This document shows, one piece after another, positions 38,126 to 47,410 of a DNA stretch of 64,000 nt (position 1 is the stretch's first letter; every line of letters starts with the position of its first letter). The notes beneath the pieces were generated by a model that was not told where the DNA came from, searched no databases, and saw only the letters and a list, made by a program, of their open reading frames with translations. The position numbers and the translations under genes are program-made. The stretch spans positions 1 through 64,000 of the forward strand of contig NZ_JSFH01000006.1 in NCBI RefSeq assembly GCF_000784835.1, given 5' to 3'. Source of the stretch: Thermotoga sp. Mc24. GTDB lineage: Bacteria; Thermotogota; Thermotogae; Thermotogales; Thermotogaceae.

Positions 38126-39648
38126 TGCTGTGGTACATAGTAGCAGGAGCCGGTGGTCTTCTGATTGGATACTTAATAGCAAGTTATCAGATAAATCAAA
38201 AGCTCAGAAAAGCGAAAGAAGACGCTCAAACCATAATCGAGAAAGCAGAAAAAGAAGCAAACGAGATAAAAAAGAAAGCGATAATAGAAGGAAGAGAGGA
38301 AGTTCACAGGCTCAGAGAGGAATTCGAGAAAGAGCGATCCAGAAGAGAAGAAGAATTGAGAGCGTTTGAGGAAAGAATTTTAAAGAGAGAAGAACTCCTG
38401 ACGAGGAAAGAGGAAAACCTTGAAAAAAGGGAACATCAGATTGAGGAACTCAAAGCAAATCTGGAAGAGAAAATGAGAGAGGTCGAAGAAAAGGAAAAAA
38501 GAATCGACGAAGAATTGAAGCGTCTTGCCGGTATGACTGTGGAAGAAGCAAGAGAGCTCATTCTCGAAGAAGCCAGGCAGAGGTACGAACACGACCTTGC
38601 GAAACTCTACAAAGAGATGAAAGAACAGGTTGAAGAAGAAGTCGAAAAGGAAGCCAAGAAAGTCATAGCATTCGCTGTTCAGAGATACGCACCGGATTAT
38701 GTAGGAGAAATCACCGTTTCTACCGTTTCACTTCCGTCGGACGACATGAAGGGAAGAATCATAGGCAGAGAAGGAAGAAACATCAGAACGTTTGAAAAGA
38801 TCACGGGTGTGGACTTGATAATAGACGACACCCCGGAAGTGGTGGTTCTTTCCTGCTTTAACCCTCTGAGAAGAGAGATAGCCCGTATCACACTGGAAAA
38901 ACTGGTGGCGGATGGAAGAATACATCCTGCAAGGATCGAAGAAATGTACGAAAAAGCAAAGCAGGAAGTGGAGAAAGCCATAAAAGAAGCTGGACAAGAG
39001 GCGACGTTCAAAGCGGGTGTTATGGGGCTCCATCCGGAGCTTGTGAAACTCCTTGGAAAATTGAAATACAGAACGAGCTATGGCCAAAACGTTCTGAACC
39101 ATTCGATAGAAGTGGCTCTGCTCGCCGGTTACATGGCTTCTGAACTTGGGCTAAACGCGGACAAAGCGAGAAGAGGAGGACTCCTCCACGATATAGGAAA
39201 AGCTGTTGATCAGGAGCTGGAAGGTTCACACACGACCATAGGTGCAGAGCTTGCCCGAAGATACGGAGAAAAAGAAGACATCATAAACATGATTCTCAGC
39301 CATCACGGAGAAGAAGAACCCATGACACCTGAAGCAGTACTCGTGGCAGCTGCCGATGCTCTCTCTGCGGCAAGACCAGGTGCGAGAAGAGAGAGTCTGG
39401 AAAACTACATCAAACGTCTTATGAAGCTGGAGGAGATAGCAAAAAGCTTCAAGTACGTTGAAAAGGCCTACGCCATTCAGGCTGGAAGAGAAATTAGAGT
39501 GATTGTGGAACCCGACAAAGTGGATGACGCTCTCGCTGAAAAACTCGCCTACGATATTTCTAAAAAGATAGAAGAAGAGCTCGAGTATCCTGGTGTTCTG
39601 AAAGTTGTGGTGATAAGAGAGAAAAGAAGCGTCGCTTACGCAAAGTAA
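38122..39648 (+). CDS. rny: Ribonuclease Y
   Basis: A 508-residue membrane-anchored endoribonuclease that starts bulk mRNA decay. In order: N-terminal membrane helix ([16 protein letters not shown]), long coiled coil to about residue 200, KH domain ([15 protein letters not shown]), and HD phosphohydrolase domain with LLHDIGKA and SHHGEEEPM. Two consecutive ATGs follow GGAGGTGAAGA; the first overlaps the recX stop (ATGA). A strong terminator follows and ends the long rightward run of genes. Confidence 0.96.
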   Translation: MMLWYIVAGAGGLLIGYLIASYQINQKLRKAKEDAQTIIEKAEKEANEIKKKAIIEGREEVHRLREEFEKERSRREEELRAFEERILKREELLTRKEENLEKREHQIEELKANLEEKMREVEEKEKRIDEELKRLAGMTVEEARELILEEARQRYEHDLAKLYKEMKEQVEEEVEKEAKKVIAFAVQRYAPDYVGEITVSTVSLPSDDMKGRIIGREGRNIRTFEKITGVDLIIDDTPEVVVLSCFNPLRREIARITLEKLVADGRIHPARIEEMYEKAKQEVEKAIKEAGQEATFKAGVMGLHPELVKLLGKLKYRTSYGQNVLNHSIEVALLAGYMASELGLNADKARRGGLLHDIGKAVDQELEGSHTTIGAELARRYGEKEDIINMILSHHGEEEPMTPEAVLVAAADALSAARPGARRESLENYIKRLMKLEEIAKSFKYVEKAYAIQAGREIRVIVEPDKVDDALAEKLAYDISKKIEEELEYPGVLKVVVIREKRSVAYAK

Positions 39649-39671
39649 GAGTTTTGGTACGGAAAACCTTC

Positions 39672-39700
39672 AAGCCCCCATCAGGGGGCTTTTGTTTTTT
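39672..39700 (+). terminator. Intrinsic terminator after rny
   Basis: An 8-bp AAGCCCCC/GGGGGCTT stem with a 4-nt loop, followed by TTTGTTTTTT. Confidence 0.92.
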
Positions 39701-39792
39701 GTGAATTTTGATTAAAATTGAGATTTTGCATCATAATCCTGAATAATTTCTCTTAATTGGAAATAGTTGAAGTTATTCGTCTGAAATAGATC

Positions 39793-39821
39793 TTGATTTA
39801 ACACGGAGATTTTTGTATAAA
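39793..39821 (+). promoter_or_regulatory. Promoter of lacI-family gene
   Basis: TTGATT (39793-39798), 17-bp spacer, TATAAA (39816-39821). The palindromic operator candidate begins 6 bp downstream, across the expected start site. Confidence 0.65.
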
Positions 39822-39826
39822 CGATA

Positions 39827-39840
39827 TGTAAGCGCTTACA
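39827..39840. promoter_or_regulatory. Candidate LacI-family operator O1
   Basis: A perfect 14-bp palindrome, TGTAAGCGCTTACA, with the central CG typical of LacI-family sites. It lies between the -10 and the AGGAGGTG ribosome site of the regulator gene, a position fit for autorepression. The identical 14-mer recurs at 40745-40758. Confidence 0.75.
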
Positions 39841-39853
39841 GGAGGTGTAATCT

Positions 39854-40840
39854 GTGCCAACAATAGAAGATGTCGCAAAGCTTGCCGGGGTTTCCATCGC
39901 AACTGTTTCAAGAGTGATAAACGGTTCGGGTTATGTTTCGGAAAAAACAAGATATAAAGTCTGGAAAGCCATTGAAGAGCTGGGTTATAAGCCAGAGATT
40001 TCAGCGAAGCTCCTTGCTTCGAAGGGAAAACTGTTCAATATCCATGTGTTTGCCAGTAAAAGAATACTGTCGCCTCTTCAAAGCAATGGCATTTTGGGAG
40101 AGTTCTACGGAGTGATAATAAGAGCCATTGAGGAAAATTGTGGAAGACTTGGAATGAATGTAGAACTGAAAATGCTCGAGAACTTTTTTGAGTCAAATGG
40201 AGCCGATGGTTACATATTCATAGGGGGAGATCTCTCGGAGAAGACTTTGAAGGAAATCAAATCGAGGAAGAAACCTTTTGTTCTGGTGGACCATTACATT
40301 CCCGGAGAGCGTGTGGATTGTGTGATAAGTGACGGATACGATGGAGCGCTTTATGCGACAAATTACCTCATTTCTAAAGGTTTCAGACGAATCGTTCACA
40401 TTCACGGTCCGCTGCATCCATACGGTTTCAAGATGAGATACGACGGTTATAAAGACGCAATGGAAAAAGCAGGATTAATGCCTCGATTTTATGAGTGCGA
40501 TGACACAGAAGAAGGAACCAGAAAAGTTATCGACATCATGTTGAACTCTTATGGCACACCGGAAGCTATTTTCACTTCCAACGATAGCATCGCGTTCTGG
40601 ACGATAAAACGCCTCAAAGAGCATGGTATCAGAGTGCCAGAAGATGTTTCTGTAATAGGTTTTGACGATATTGTTGATGCTGAAAACTTCGATCCTCCTT
40701 TGACGACACTGAGGGTCTTCAAGTACGAAATGGGCTGTCTTGCGTGTAAGCGCTTACATGAATTGCTAACTGGCATTAATCCACACCCTGTTCGCATTCT
40801 TGTTTTCACACAGTTTGTAAAGAGAAAAAGCACAAAATAA
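39854..40840 (+). CDS. LacI-family transcriptional regulator
   Basis: A 328-residue LacI/GalR regulator. The N-terminal helix-turn-helix is TIEDVAKLAGVSIATVSRVI with the hinge-helix pattern after it (GYKPEISAKLLAS), then a periplasmic-binding-protein-like effector domain ending ISVIGFDDI-type (VSVIGFDDIVDAENF) and PLTTLRVF. It probably controls itself and the sugar ABC transporter and GH130 genes just downstream. The GTG at 39854 follows AGGAGGTG. A copy of its likely operator lies inside its own last codons. Confidence 0.93.
   Translation: MPTIEDVAKLAGVSIATVSRVINGSGYVSEKTRYKVWKAIEELGYKPEISAKLLASKGKLFNIHVFASKRILSPLQSNGILGEFYGVIIRAIEENCGRLGMNVELKMLENFFESNGADGYIFIGGDLSEKTLKEIKSRKKPFVLVDHYIPGERVDCVISDGYDGALYATNYLISKGFRRIVHIHGPLHPYGFKMRYDGYKDAMEKAGLMPRFYECDDTEEGTRKVIDIMLNSYGTPEAIFTSNDSIAFWTIKRLKEHGIRVPEDVSVIGFDDIVDAENFDPPLTTLRVFKYEMGCLACKRLHELLTGINPHPVRILVFTQFVKRKSTK
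40745..40758. promoter_or_regulatory. Candidate LacI-family operator O2 inside the regulator gene
   Basis: The same TGTAAGCGCTTACA palindrome within the 3' coding part of the regulator gene, where it encodes Cys-Lys-Arg-Leu plus the start of His. The codons CGC and TTA are uncommon in the surrounding genes, which suggests the bases are kept for DNA recognition. It is 112 bp before the binding-protein start. Confidence 0.65.
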
Positions 40841-40869
40841 CATCAACCTTTTATAAAGGAGGGATACGT

Positions 40870-42126
40870 ATGTGGAAGAGAGTACTTCTTGTTATGCTCG
40901 TTGTTCTTTCTGTCTTTGCATTCGCCGAGGTCAAGAAAATAGTGTTCTGGACAGCACCAAACCCGAATCAGGAAACTTTCTGGAAAGAACTCGTTGAAAA
41001 GTGGAACGCAGAACATCCGGATGTTCAGATCGAGTGGTCGGTTATCCCAGCCGCTGGAAGTTCTGAAGAAGCCATTTTGAACGCTATCGCAGCTGGAAAC
41101 GCACCAGATATTTGTACCAACATATTCAGTGGCTTTGCTGCCCAGCTCGCAGAAGAACTGGATGTTCTCGTTGCTTTCGATGAGGAGTTTGGAGAAGAGT
41201 TTTGGAAACTTGCGGACGCAAGGAAAATGAGAGGCATACTCGAGGGCTGGAAGCTCAACGGACATTACTACGTCATACCCATTTACTCCAACCCCATGCT
41301 CTTCTGGTGGAGAGGAGATCTTCTGAAAGAACTTGGATACGAAAAACCTCCAAGAACTTACTCTGAGATTTACGAACTGGCAAAGAAATGGGTTGTTCCG
41401 AAAGAAAAGTACGTTATAAGAGCAGTCGCTGGGAGAAACTGGTGGGACAGATGGTTCGACTTCATAACGTTCTACTATGCGGCAAGTGGTGGAAAACCCT
41501 ACATCGAAAATGGTAAAGCCGTCTTCAATAACGAGTACGGAAAAGCCGTCGCTGAATTCATCTACACACTTTTCAAGAACGGTTGGACCGCTGTGGATCT
41601 GGGCCAAGATCCTTTCGAAAACGGTACGATCCTTGGTCAGCTCATGGGACCATGGCACCTGAGCTACACAAAAGAACACTATCCCGAAGTGTACCCGCAC
41701 ATAGTGATGACACCTCCTCCCGTTCCAGATAATTACCCCGAAGACAAACCAATCTACACCTTTGCGGATACTAAAGGACTCGTTATGTTCGAACATTGCA
41801 AATACAAGAAGGAAGCCTTTGAATTCATCAAATGGGTCTTCTCCAACGCACAGAACGACGCACGCTGGATCGAGCTCACAAGGATGCCGCCCGCAAGAGA
41901 AGATCTTGGAACGAATCCGGTGTTCGCCGAGTACATGAAGGATCCTTACTTTGCAAAGATCGCAGAAGCTGTGGCTTACGCTGTACCGCCTGCGCTGATT
42001 ACCAACACAATAGACGTCCAGAACGCCATGACCACATATCTGATGGAGCCTCTCATGTATCTGAAAGCTACACCCGAAGAGGCTCTAAAACAGGCTGTTA
42101 AAGAAATCAACGCACTCCTGTGGTGA
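40870..42126 (+). CDS. Sugar ABC transporter substrate-binding protein
   Basis: A 418-residue family 1 extracellular solute-binding protein. Signal peptide MWKRVLLVMLVVLSVFAFA ends before EVKK. The mature protein shows the usual two-lobe pattern (NAEHPDVQIEW, AIAAGNAPDI, PIYSNPMLFWW). Aromatic residues suggest an oligosaccharide ligand; the GH130 gene at the end of the module points to mannose-containing sugars, by inference. Ribosome site AAAGGAGGG. The base composition is like the core genome, unlike the next two genes. Confidence 0.93.
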   Translation: MWKRVLLVMLVVLSVFAFAEVKKIVFWTAPNPNQETFWKELVEKWNAEHPDVQIEWSVIPAAGSSEEAILNAIAAGNAPDICTNIFSGFAAQLAEELDVLVAFDEEFGEEFWKLADARKMRGILEGWKLNGHYYVIPIYSNPMLFWWRGDLLKELGYEKPPRTYSEIYELAKKWVVPKEKYVIRAVAGRNWWDRWFDFITFYYAASGGKPYIENGKAVFNNEYGKAVAEFIYTLFKNGWTAVDLGQDPFENGTILGQLMGPWHLSYTKEHYPEVYPHIVMTPPPVPDNYPEDKPIYTFADTKGLVMFEHCKYKKEAFEFIKWVFSNAQNDARWIELTRMPPAREDLGTNPVFAEYMKDPYFAKIAEAVAYAVPPALITNTIDVQNAMTTYLMEPLMYLKATPEEALKQAVKEINALLW

Positions 42127-42174
42127 GGGGGGATTTCCCTCTCACCTTTATTTTTCCTTATTGGGGGTGAAATT

Positions 42175-43506
42175 ATGAAAGGTTTCTTTGTGTCAATGTT
42201 ACTTCTAATTAGTTTTGTTCTTTTCGGCACCAATTTTTCGATACCTGTAGTAGCTGGGGATGTTGAAGTACCTGTTGTTATGAAATTTTCGCATTTTCTT
42301 GACTTAATACCAGAAGATTTCGAGCCTGTCTGGGATAGTATTAGGATTTACTTTGATGGAAAGGAAATCCCTTATCAAGTGGAAGATGTTGATGGAAACG
42401 GCAAAATTTCAGCACAAGATTATCTTGTGTTTCTTGCAAAAGGAAAAGGAGAAATTGTGTTTTCAGATGAGAGAGTGAGTAAACCTGAATATGAAAAGGT
42501 TTTTGATGTGATTGAGACAGAAACTGGTTGGGAGATAAAATCTGAAAAAATTGGAGCAACAGTCAACAAACGGGGTCTTGCGAAGATCATCAGATACGAA
42601 AATATTGAAGGTACTATTTTGGATGAAATAGGCATAGCTAGAGTGAGTGGTTGGCCAGAATCGACTTTCTATGTTGATGGAAATCTTGGCAATCACTATG
42701 AAGAAACTTCAGGTGCTTTCAGAATAGTTTCTGTGAAAATAATAGGCGCTGGTCCTGTTGCCGCTGGTATAATGACAACCCTGGCCTCTGAAAAGTTTAG
42801 AGGTTTGATACAAAATCTGGTGGTTCATATTTTCTGCAATGGTGATATACTTGTTGACAATTCTTTTGAATTCGAGAATTACGCTGATATAATGAAACTT
42901 CAGACGATGGTAACAAGACCTTTGGCAATTCTGTTTGAAGACACTTTACATATACTTCCTGTTTTCAGAAGACTGATCTGGGCTGATCAGTTAGGCGTCA
43001 CTCCTTACGAGTATTGGTTGGAAAGGAATGCAGTGACCTGGGTTGATAAGTTACCCTACATCGTTTTTCCTGCAAAAGATAGTATGAAACCTCTCTGGTG
43101 GGGGGCAACTTATATATTCGCTTCCATGGAACGCTGGAGAACAAACTTTTCACCCATTGCACGAATAGGCGTGGCAGAAATACTCCCCGAGAATCCACTT
43201 GTTCCTTCAGACTATAGGAAATGGCTCGATGGGGACACCTGGATATATGAAAGTCTTGAATTCAGGGATGGTGTTTTTAAGTGGATGCCCAGTGAGTTCG
43301 AGGTTTATTCCGCCACAAAGGGAATCTATTCTATGAGACTGGAAGATATGCCAAACAGATACAAATACGGCGATGTTGTTCGTCATCTCAGACTCTTCAG
43401 TATTTATGAGGCTGAAGGTGTAGAATCCGCCGTACGATTTTTAGAGAAAAAGAGTGAATCTTTCAGAAATCTGAAGATTGGGGGGAAACCCTTCAGAGAA
43501 TTTTGA
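42175..43506 (+). CDS. Exported protein of unknown function with EF-hand/dockerin-like loop
   Basis: A 443-residue protein I do not recognise. It has a signal peptide (GFFVSMLLLISFVLFG) and then a beta-rich N-terminal domain containing IPYQVEDVDGNGKISAQDY, where the DxDxNGKIxxxD pattern is a calcium-binding loop. The wording 'IPYQVEDVDGNGK...YLVFLAKGKGE' resembles the DUF4861-type proteins of pectin and other polysaccharide loci, but that is only a resemblance. Aromatic residues are frequent in the C-terminal half (GWPESTFYVDGNLGNHYEE, PLWWGATYIFASMERW). The DNA is visibly AT-richer than its neighbours. It lies between the binding protein and permease genes, suggesting a role on the imported glycan. 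Confidence 0.7.
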   Translation: MKGFFVSMLLLISFVLFGTNFSIPVVAGDVEVPVVMKFSHFLDLIPEDFEPVWDSIRIYFDGKEIPYQVEDVDGNGKISAQDYLVFLAKGKGEIVFSDERVSKPEYEKVFDVIETETGWEIKSEKIGATVNKRGLAKIIRYENIEGTILDEIGIARVSGWPESTFYVDGNLGNHYEETSGAFRIVSVKIIGAGPVAAGIMTTLASEKFRGLIQNLVVHIFCNGDILVDNSFEFENYADIMKLQTMVTRPLAILFEDTLHILPVFRRLIWADQLGVTPYEYWLERNAVTWVDKLPYIVFPAKDSMKPLWWGATYIFASMERWRTNFSPIARIGVAEILPENPLVPSDYRKWLDGDTWIYESLEFRDGVFKWMPSEFEVYSATKGIYSMRLEDMPNRYKYGDVVRHLRLFSIYEAEGVESAVRFLEKKSESFRNLKIGGKPFREF

Positions 43507-43557
43507 TGGGGGTTTTCCCCCATCTTTTAGTTCCCCGAAGAAGCAGGAGGTGGGGAA

Positions 43558-45714
43558 ATGATAAAGAAAGTTTTCATCTTATCTTTTTTCATAGCGATCG
43601 CCGGTTTTTCAATCTCTTTTAATCCATCACACCTTGAATCTCTGTCCCAAAATTTTTTTCTGGAAGGACAGGAAGTGAAAGGTTACTGGGTTTATGCCGA
43701 AAAACGCGGAGACAAATATCAGGTTCTTGGAGCAAAGGGTGAAGGAGATTTTTGCGTTGATGATGTGGCGAGGGTGGTTCTTCTCTACAGTGAAGCTTAC
43801 GAAAAAACCGGAAAGAAGGAATACCTCGATCTTGCAAAGGAGGCTGCGAGGTTTGTTCTTCGAATGCAAGCATCTGATGGTCTACTGTACAACTTCGCTT
43901 ACTTAGATGGAACAATAAACAAACATGGTCCAACGAGCGCAAAAATCCCCTCTTCATGGTGGACCCTAAGAGCGTTTTGGGGATTATCAAAACTGGCTCA
44001 GTTTACGAAAGATGAGGAAGTATTGCGTTCCATCCAGGCTATCTATCATGCGGTAAAGAAATCTCCGCCGGAGACATCTTCACGACTTGCCCTTTTTATA
44101 CTTGGATTGTGTGAATACAATAAAGTTTTTGATGTGAAAGAGGACATAAAAGAATTTGCTGATAAACTCTTAGATTTTATTCGAGAGGATTTCGTGGGGA
44201 CGTTCTTCTCAGTTTATAAAGAACGGTTTTCATGGAACGGATGGGGAAATCATTACGCAGAAGCCTTAGTGGAAGCGTACATTGCAACGGGGGAAGAAAA
44301 TTATCTGAAGGTAGCAGAAAAAATGCTTGAATCACAGGTTCCTTTGTTTCTGGCAACTGGGCTAATTTACTCCATAGACAGATACGTTCATCTCTTTCCT
44401 GAACTCTCCTATTCCTTGGATTGCATTGTAACACCCCTGGTAAAAATCTGGGAGATCACAGGAGAAGAAAAATATGCTTATCTGACGTCCCTTGCCGCTT
44501 CATGGCTCTTCGGGGGAAACAGATTGGGTGTTCCTATGCTGGGTCCAAATGGAGAAGGATATGATGGACTGGAGTATTTACACGTAAACAGAAATGCCGG
44601 TGCAGAGTCCACAATCTGCGCGCTGAGAGTTGTGCTCCACGCGATGAGTTTGCCTTATCGATATCAGAATCTTATAGAAAATCCCCATATTGTATCAAGG
44701 AAAGGATTGATTGTATTAGAGGCCGAATCCGGGAATCCAGGAATATCCGATGTGAAGATTGTTACTGGGGATTTCGGAGGGGGAGCAGCTGTCACCTTTA
44801 AAGGAAATGCAAGACTGAAATGGGAAAGTCAGAGAGTATCAGGGAAATATAGAGTTTTTGCGAGTGGTAATTTCTCGGATGTAAGCTTAGCAGTTTATTC
44901 GAATATGGGTGAAAAGATAGAGAAAAATCTCTCTGGTGATGGTATTTTCTACGTTGGAGAAATTATGCTGGATAACAGTTTGAGGATTTCTCTATCTGGA
45001 AGCGGCTTTTTAGACCAGTTGATACTCGTACCAGAAAGATATGGAATTAGTTTTAGAGAGGGTGAAAAAGTGAAATCGGTTTTCTTTGATCTCCGAGAAA
45101 ACAGGTTGTATTTGGTTGAAGGTCAGGTTTTCCAGGAGGAAGAATCAAAAAAACAAAAATTGACTTATAGAGTATCTTTAGAAGTGATCAGCAATTACGC
45201 TATCTTGAATCTAGAAGAAATATTCAACAATGATGGATTTGGAACACCAGTATCACCAGGTAATTTCGATAATCCTGCAGGAATAGTAGGTGCTTATTTC
45301 CCTGCTAATGAGATTGAAGAAGGATTGATCTTTGTGGAAAGTACTCCATTTCTTCTTAAGGTTTCTGGTCTTGATAATGTGAGATGTTTTGGACAGAGAA
45401 TATCGTTGGAAGAGGCGATCCATGTGAAAAATCTTCACTTACTTATGGCTGCAAATCACGGGGACTATGAGATTGAAATTTTTGTGGATGATAAAATGTT
45501 CAAAGTTACGGCCACTGATTGGTGTATCCTTCCAAAGGAATTGATGTTCGATTATAGATATATCGCCAGTGGGGAAAAACAGAACATAAAATGTGGTCTT
45601 GACCTGATAAGCATACCTGTTGATACTCCTATAAAAGAGATAACCTTACCCAACGCTCCAAATGTGCATGTATTTGCCATTACCCTTGAGTTTGGTACGG
45701 AGGGAGAAAGATGA
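43558..45714 (+). CDS. Exported six-hairpin (alpha/alpha)-barrel-like protein, candidate carbohydrate-active enzyme
   Basis: A 718-residue exported protein (signal peptide VFILSFFIAIAGFSIS). Residues about 50-380 show repeated helix pairs with DFCVDDVARVVLLYSEAYEKTG, SSWWTLRAFWGLSKLAQ, NGWGNHYAEALVEAYIATGEENYL and NRNAGAESTICAL, the style of six-hairpin glycosidases. The C-terminal 330 residues look like beta-sandwich domains, the first starting with a CBM-like segment (KGLIVLEAESGNPG). I cannot assign a GH family. The coding DNA is low in G+C (21 of 60 bases in the line from 44881, versus 30 of 60 from 46801 in the permease). Its stop overlaps the permease start (ATGA), so it belongs to the same operon. 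Confidence 0.72.
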   Translation: MIKKVFILSFFIAIAGFSISFNPSHLESLSQNFFLEGQEVKGYWVYAEKRGDKYQVLGAKGEGDFCVDDVARVVLLYSEAYEKTGKKEYLDLAKEAARFVLRMQASDGLLYNFAYLDGTINKHGPTSAKIPSSWWTLRAFWGLSKLAQFTKDEEVLRSIQAIYHAVKKSPPETSSRLALFILGLCEYNKVFDVKEDIKEFADKLLDFIREDFVGTFFSVYKERFSWNGWGNHYAEALVEAYIATGEENYLKVAEKMLESQVPLFLATGLIYSIDRYVHLFPELSYSLDCIVTPLVKIWEITGEEKYAYLTSLAASWLFGGNRLGVPMLGPNGEGYDGLEYLHVNRNAGAESTICALRVVLHAMSLPYRYQNLIENPHIVSRKGLIVLEAESGNPGISDVKIVTGDFGGGAAVTFKGNARLKWESQRVSGKYRVFASGNFSDVSLAVYSNMGEKIEKNLSGDGIFYVGEIMLDNSLRISLSGSGFLDQLILVPERYGISFREGEKVKSVFFDLRENRLYLVEGQVFQEEESKKQKLTYRVSLEVISNYAILNLEEIFNNDGFGTPVSPGNFDNPAGIVGAYFPANEIEEGLIFVESTPFLLKVSGLDNVRCFGQRISLEEAIHVKNLHLLMAANHGDYEIEIFVDDKMFKVTATDWCILPKELMFDYRYIASGEKQNIKCGLDLISIPVDTPIKEITLPNAPNVHVFAITLEFGTEGER

Positions 45715-46583
45715 GCCTCAGAAGAAGAGAAGCAAGGCTCGGGTGGGGTCTCGTCTCTATCTATTTTCTATACACCGCTATTTTCTGGGGATATCCGTTT
45801 GTCTGGATGCTGATACTCGCCTTTTCACGATGGAAATTCGTGGGATCTCCTAAATTCGTGGGGCTTCAGAATTTCTTCAGGATCTTCGAAGACAAGATGT
45901 TCTGGAGGGTCTTTCTGAACACGATGAACTTTCTTTCCTATTTCATACCCATGGTTTTCATCGCGTCGATTCTGTTTGCAATCGCTCTGAACCGCATGAA
46001 GTACTTCAAGACGTTTGTGACTCTGAGTTTTTTGGTTGCCTATGTATCATCAGGTGTTGCGTACTCAATCATGTTCCAGAGAATATTCTCAGAAACAGGC
46101 CCCATAAACAGATTTCTTTACAACGCGTTTGGAATCACGATACCATGGTTCACAGATCCACAGCTTGCAATGTTGACTATAGCGATAATGGTCACTTGGA
46201 AATTCGTCGGGTACTACGGTCTCATTCTCTACTCAGGACTTCAGGCTATTCCCAAATCTATATTCGAGGCGGCGGAACTGGATGGTGCAACTTCCTGGGT
46301 GAAGTTCTGGAAGATCACACTTCCTCTACTAAACCCGGCAATTGTGACGGTTTTGATACTCGCTGTGAACCTCTCCTTTGGTATATTCACAGAGCCATAC
46401 ATGATCACCGGTGGAGGACCGATGAACAGAACTCTCACATTTATGCTATACATGTACAACACCGCCTTTCAGAGGATAAATCCCAGTTACGCGACAACCA
46501 TAGCGGTCATGACCGCTCTCATAAACTTCTCGATAGTCATCTTCATCAGAAAGGTCATTGAAAAAGAGGTGACCATAGTATGA
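45711..46583 (+). CDS. Sugar ABC transporter permease (MalF type)
   Basis: A 290-residue membrane permease with six predicted segments and the EAA loop (IFEAAELDGATSWVKFWKITLPLL) that docks to the ATPase. It partners the next permease. No ATPase gene is present in the module, so a shared MsmK/MalK-type ATPase encoded elsewhere is expected. Ribosome site GGAGGG; the start overlaps the preceding gene's stop. Confidence 0.93.
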   Translation: MSLRRREARLGWGLVSIYFLYTAIFWGYPFVWMLILAFSRWKFVGSPKFVGLQNFFRIFEDKMFWRVFLNTMNFLSYFIPMVFIASILFAIALNRMKYFKTFVTLSFLVAYVSSGVAYSIMFQRIFSETGPINRFLYNAFGITIPWFTDPQLAMLTIAIMVTWKFVGYYGLILYSGLQAIPKSIFEAAELDGATSWVKFWKITLPLLNPAIVTVLILAVNLSFGIFTEPYMITGGGPMNRTLTFMLYMYNTAFQRINPSYATTIAVMTALINFSIVIFIRKVIEKEVTIV

Positions 46584-47398
46584 AGAAGGTTAAGGAGGTT
46601 ATCTTCCACGGGGTGATGTTGGTCCTTGCTTTGATATGGATCTATCCATATATCTGGCTGTTTCTCTCATCGATAAAACCAGCAGAAGAGATCTTCACGA
46701 GGTTCTTTCCAACAAGAATAACTCTTGAACATTACGAATACATATTCACAATGGCAGAAAAGATGGAACGACCCTTTCTGAGGGCTTTCCTGAACAGTGT
46801 CTTTGTCACGGTCACTGTGACTCTTTCTGTGGTCCTGACCTCTGCAATAATCGGATACGGTCTGGCAAAACTCAGATTCAAAGGAAGCAATGCCGTATTC
46901 AACTTCATTATCTTTCAGATGCTCTTTCCGGGGTTCATGTTCATCATTCCTCTCTTTGTGTTGATAAGAAAACTTGGCCTTTACAATACTTACCCGGCCA
47001 TGATCGTTCCCTTTCTCATGAGTGCGTGGGGTCTTTTTATGATCACGCAGTCCTACAAAACGATTCCACAGGATTACATAGAAGCTGCAAAGATTGACGG
47101 TGCGAGCACCTTGTGGATAATATTTAAAGTGATGATTCCCCTCTCGAGAAGCACCCTCTCTATCGTGGGTCTTTTCACATTCATAGGAATCTGGGACAAC
47201 TTCCTCTGGCCCCTCATGGTGGTGAAAGACTACAATAAAATGCCGCTTTCTGTTCTTCTGGCCACCTTCAACCATGAGTACGCCGCCTACGTTGGTCCGC
47301 TGATGGCAGGGTCTGTGATTCAGACGATACCCATGGTTCTTATCTTTTTGATCTTCAGAAAGCAATTCTTGCAGGGAATCTCTATGTCTTTCAAGTAG
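46580..47398 (+). CDS. Sugar ABC transporter permease (MalG type)
   Basis: A 272-residue permease of the MalG/UgpE group with six membrane segments and the EAA loop YIEAAKIDGASTLWIIFKVMIPLS. It starts inside the stop codon of the MalF-type gene (ATGA) with GAGGTG upstream. Together they form the channel for the 40870 binding protein. Confidence 0.93.
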   Translation: MKKVKEVIFHGVMLVLALIWIYPYIWLFLSSIKPAEEIFTRFFPTRITLEHYEYIFTMAEKMERPFLRAFLNSVFVTVTVTLSVVLTSAIIGYGLAKLRFKGSNAVFNFIIFQMLFPGFMFIIPLFVLIRKLGLYNTYPAMIVPFLMSAWGLFMITQSYKTIPQDYIEAAKIDGASTLWIIFKVMIPLSRSTLSIVGLFTFIGIWDNFLWPLMVVKDYNKMPLSVLLATFNHEYAAYVGPLMAGSVIQTIPMVLIFLIFRKQFLQGISMSFK

Positions 47399-47410
47399 AG
47401 GAGGGAGAGC

